DNA of 9,416 nucleotides from Lentisphaeria bacterium (GTDB lineage: Bacteria > Verrucomicrobiota > Lentisphaeria > Victivallales > UBA1829), in assembly GCA_017540385.1 (NCBI GenBank), contig JAFYBD010000030.1, positions 1-9,416 on the forward strand, read 5' to 3'. Made by a program: the position numbers and the translations under genes. Below the pieces are notes generated by a model. The model made no database searches. It was not told the origin of the DNA and was given only the letters and a program-made list of their open reading frames with translations. Numbering within the stretch: the first letter of the stretch is position 1; each line of letters opens with the position of its first letter. Shown here in pieces: positions 7,701-9,416 of the stretch.

Positions 7701-7988
7701 GTGCGGGAGCTGGACCTGACCGGAAAGGGCGGACAGCATCTGAGCGCATGGGAAGACGGCGGCAAGCCGTTCCGCTTCTCCGCGCTGCACCTCTCTCCGC
7801 AGGATCTGATGGGCGCTGACCACAGCTGGGAACTGAAACCCGGCAAAAAGACCTGGCTGATCCTCGACGGCTTCCACATGGGCGTCGGCGGCGACGACGG
7901 CTGGTCCGTCAGCGTTCACAACGAGTACCAGCTCCGCCCGAACCGGTACGAATGGAGCTGCACGCTGGATTTCCGCAAGCCGGAGTAA
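4770..7988 (+). CDS. Exported GH2 beta-galactosidase (LacZ family)
   Basis: A LacZ-type glycoside hydrolase family 2 enzyme that releases terminal beta-linked galactose or a related sugar by a retaining mechanism. Residues 1-25 form a signal peptide (hydrophobic core, AYA-A cleavage), so it acts in the periplasm or outside. Domains follow the E. coli order: sugar-binding jelly roll (about 36-250), Ig-like domain (255-385), TIM barrel (387-665), a second Ig-like domain, and the C-terminal small-chain domain (about 790-1068). The acid/base is Glu512 (GNESG) and the nucleophile Glu577 (ILCEY). Also kept are Asn149, Asp231, His410, His444, Glu469/His471 (ETHGM), Trp608 and Trp1045. Two positions that contact the sugar C6 region differ: E. 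coli His540 is Tyr580 and Phe601 is Gln648. Length is 1072 against 1023 in E. coli. AAGG seven bases upstream supports the start. It is probably co-transcribed with the GH43 gene 46 bases downstream. Confidence 0.93.
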   Translation: MNHLHRSLFAFALASTVAGSAAYAADSNLASSAQPRYFEDLRITGINRELSHAPIYGTFYDEASAEAYRKTPSKYTLNLNGKWKFQLYGKPDDVPDDVLRPDYADSSWLDMTVPSNWQSDMRVPDRGVYINNIYLFQKEANPPLLPTANPTGCYRRTFDVPADWLERDVRIVFDGVDSAYDFWVNGQYAGYAEDSRLPSEFAITKLLKPGKNTIAVKVYRFSTGTFLECQDVWRMSGIYRDVRLMALSPVHLRDWSVRTTFTDPAKNQRHEKSDANLEVMAYVETRALPRQPIGDLPMSSYPGVRVKARLLDADGKLVAESRAERFSGQSGMFGQRSERGAAIISMRVAAPEQWSPDSPYLYKLFLHLVDDSGKTLEVQYVPVGFRQIEIRGRNVLLNGQRLIVRGVDRHDISAKHAFAVTEEDMRLDIETMKKLNFNAVRTSHYPNNNRWYELCNEYGLLVVDETNIETHGMGAQLSKDPAWAPVYLERTERMVLRDRNNPCIGFWSLGNESGSGANQAAMANWIRYTDPTRPVQYESGNPGPLISDILCPMYTRPDRIRSMMNGRNDNRPIILCEYAYAKGNSTGNIFQYWDLVNENRGYHGGFLWDWADKALLNVIAKTGEVNYGYGNDFGENYNYQANGQNRTQVLNGIVDASVTPHPGAQEVRVCQAPIRFKLEGKNLTVINERNNASTADLKFRWEETANGKVVKSGVLNVPVTECFESTVVEVPFDAPASDAWSFLNVYCDGPKHEITRTQFALSTPAQAPAAISKLQDARSGKMTIKDSDVKETEDTITIGFLTWSKKTGQLVSMKPEGKELLAAPAEEIFYRAPTCNDRMMDHDGSFAKDWPKIINPKRELVSFEWKKDGGKYTVNAATRIGGAVESVIVWTVDPAKAHLLNFHQYALFRQNDLRSIARVGMMFPLVEGFETAKYFGRGPYENYPDRFVASLVGRWENGISDMLENYLVPSECGSRGDVRELDLTGKGGQHLSAWEDGGKPFRFSALHLSPQDLMGADHSWELKPGKKTWLILDGFHMGVGGDDGWSVSVHNEYQLRPNRYEWSCTLDFRKPE

Positions 7989-8034
7989 TCGCGCTTCAAG
8001 ATCGCAACGACTCCAGACAGCAAGGAGACAAACC

Positions 8035-9396
8035 ATGAAACTCGATAAAAACGTCTGCGTCGCGGTGTTCGCGGCGGCGGTCGCGGTCCCGGCGTTCGCG
8101 GAGAACCCGCTGATCTCCGGCGCGTTCTCCGCCGATCCGTCCGCCCACGTATTCGACGGACGGGTGTACGTTTTTCCGTCGCACGACATCCCGGCGCCCG
8201 CGGGATCGCGCAACAAAAAAGGCTTCAACATGCCGGACTACCACGTGTATTCGTCCGAAAACCTCTTCGACTGGACCGATCACGGCGTCATCGTGGACCA
8301 GAAGACGGTGCCGTGGGTGGATGGCAACAGCTATTCCATGTGGGCTCCCGACTGCAATTGCAAAAACGGGAAATACTACTTCTATTTCCCGGCGCACCAG
8401 AAGGACGGACGCAACGCGATCGGCGTGGCAATCGCCGACAAGCCCGAGGGCCCGTATGTGCCGCAGGAGAAGCCGATCCCCGGCGTGAACGGCATCGACC
8501 CGTGCATTTTCATCGACGACGACGGCACGCCGTATCTGACCTGGCAGGCGCAGGGCAACGTGCTCGTGGTCGCCAGGCTCAAGGACAATATGCTGGAACT
8601 GGATTCCGAGGTCGTCACGGTCAATCACAACGTGCCGCGAAACGGCCTGAAGGAAGGTCCGTTCATGTTCAAGCGCAACGGCAAATACTACTATTCGTTC
8701 CCGTGGTGCGAACGGCAGACGGAGTGCATCTGCTACTGCATGGGCGACAGTCCGCTGGGGCCGTTCGAATACAAAGGCAAGATCATGGAGCAGAACACGG
8801 ACTGCTGGACCAACCATCACTCCGTCGTGGAGTACAAGGGACAGTGGTATTTCTTCTACCACCACAACGACTACTGCCGCGAGCACGACGTGAACCGCTC
8901 GATCTGCGCCGAATATCTGACGTTCAACGAAGACGGCACCATTCAGCAGATCCAGCCGACGCAGCGCGGCGTGGGCGTCACCCCGGCGACGAATAAGATC
9001 CAGATCGACCGGTACTCCGCCATCGGCGACCCCAATCACGTCTGGGTCGAATACAATCGCACGGAGGACCCGTTCGCCGGCTGGAAGACCGTGTTCCGCA
9101 ACAAGGACAATTACCGCCGCCCGATCTGGATCGAATACGACCGGGTGGACTTCGGCGAGAAGGACCTGACGAGCGCCATCGTCCACGTGTTTGCGCGTGT
9201 CGGCGGCAGCGGGGTCATTGAGTTCCATGCGGACGCCGTGGACGGCGAACTTATCGCGTGGATCCCGATCGTGGCAAAGGACGAATGGCAGGACGCCTCC
9301 GCTGAAATCCTGAAACAGCTGAAGGGCGTGCACAATCTCTTCGTCACGATGCCTGACGGCGTCCTGATGCACGTCGACTGGGTGCAGTTCAAGTAA
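8035..9396 (+). CDS. Exported GH43 glycosidase with C-terminal CBM6-like domain
   Basis: A glycoside hydrolase family 43 enzyme, a five-bladed beta-propeller fold typical of arabinofuranosidases and beta-xylosidases that invert the anomeric carbon. A signal peptide (1-22, cleavage AFA-E) predicts export. The catalytic triad is visible: general base Asp34 (ADPSAHVF), transition-state-modulating Asp155 (GIDPCIF) and general acid Glu207 (KEGPFMF). HHSVVEYKGQWYFFYHH (261-277) is a recognisable GH43 segment. From about 325 the sequence resembles a CBM6 carbohydrate-binding module (IWIEYDRVDFG, a VHVFARVGGSGVIEFHAD strand pair, closing DWVQF), although the usual IEAE opening is not kept. The mature catalytic part has ten cysteines, including a TECICYC cluster. 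AAGGAG seven bases before the ATG makes the start secure. Its position behind lacZ suggests the two enzymes strip side chains of the same glycan. GH43 subfamily and exact substrate cannot be told from sequence alone. Confidence 0.9.
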   Translation: MKLDKNVCVAVFAAAVAVPAFAENPLISGAFSADPSAHVFDGRVYVFPSHDIPAPAGSRNKKGFNMPDYHVYSSENLFDWTDHGVIVDQKTVPWVDGNSYSMWAPDCNCKNGKYYFYFPAHQKDGRNAIGVAIADKPEGPYVPQEKPIPGVNGIDPCIFIDDDGTPYLTWQAQGNVLVVARLKDNMLELDSEVVTVNHNVPRNGLKEGPFMFKRNGKYYYSFPWCERQTECICYCMGDSPLGPFEYKGKIMEQNTDCWTNHHSVVEYKGQWYFFYHHNDYCREHDVNRSICAEYLTFNEDGTIQQIQPTQRGVGVTPATNKIQIDRYSAIGDPNHVWVEYNRTEDPFAGWKTVFRNKDNYRRPIWIEYDRVDFGEKDLTSAIVHVFARVGGSGVIEFHADAVDGELIAWIPIVAKDEWQDASAEILKQLKGVHNLFVTMPDGVLMHVDWVQFK

Positions 9397-9416
9397 AAGA
9401 AATCGCCCCCCTGACA

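Noticed and set aside
4860..8231. A very long open frame (1123 codons) on the minus strand opposite the beta-galactosidase gene
   Set aside because: Its translation is low-complexity-like and rich in V, R, A, H and D, with no recognisable family. It overlaps a clear GH2 gene and the start of GH43, and is explained by GC-rich codon bias leaving the opposite frame free of stops. Similar shadow frames lie opposite recC and GH43.
9374..9416. Terminator after the GH43 gene
   Set aside because: The 20 bases left after the stop codon show a C run but no stem and no T tract, so any terminator lies beyond the window.

Overview
The window comes from a bacterial chromosome of moderately high GC, with clear Shine-Dalgarno sites at most genes. 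Two proteins carry Sec signal peptides and are predicted polysaccharide-degrading glycosidases. A RecBCD-type recC indicates a Gram-negative-type repair system. Secreted GH2 and GH43 enzymes, fermentative acetoin metabolism and RecBC together would fit a gut-associated member of the PVC group (Lentisphaerota or Verrucomicrobiota). This placement is an inference from gene content; no marker gene in the window settles it.

Layout: (1) Minus strand, 1-3648: a full-length recC, whose stop overlaps (ATGA) the first codons of the next gene, probably recB, cut by the window edge. (2) 3649-3854: a divergent intergenic region with two back-to-back sigma70-like promoters and a GC-rich, structured 5' leader. 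(3) Plus strand, 3855-4577: a cytoplasmic acetolactate decarboxylase (budA/alsD type). (4) 4578-4769: an intergenic region with a terminator-like hairpin, a repeated CGTTAC motif that may be an operator, and a promoter. (5) Plus strand, 4770-9396: a probable two-gene operon encoding an exported LacZ-type GH2 beta-galactosidase and an exported GH43 enzyme with a C-terminal CBM6-like domain.

The window holds three separate functions. RecBC(D) repairs double-strand breaks and degrades linear DNA. Acetolactate decarboxylase sends acetolactate to acetoin during fermentation. The GH2/GH43 pair probably removes galactosyl- or arabinosyl-type and xylosyl-type residues from plant or host glycans outside the cytoplasm. 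No mobile element, CRISPR array, tRNA or rRNA was seen.

I found no wholly new system. The most interesting signals are: substitutions in the C6/sodium pocket of the beta-galactosidase, which suggest altered sugar specificity; loss of several Chi-contacting residues in RecC; a recC promoter that puts the predicted transcript start on the upstream ATG; and an unassigned structured leader ahead of the acetolactate decarboxylase gene.
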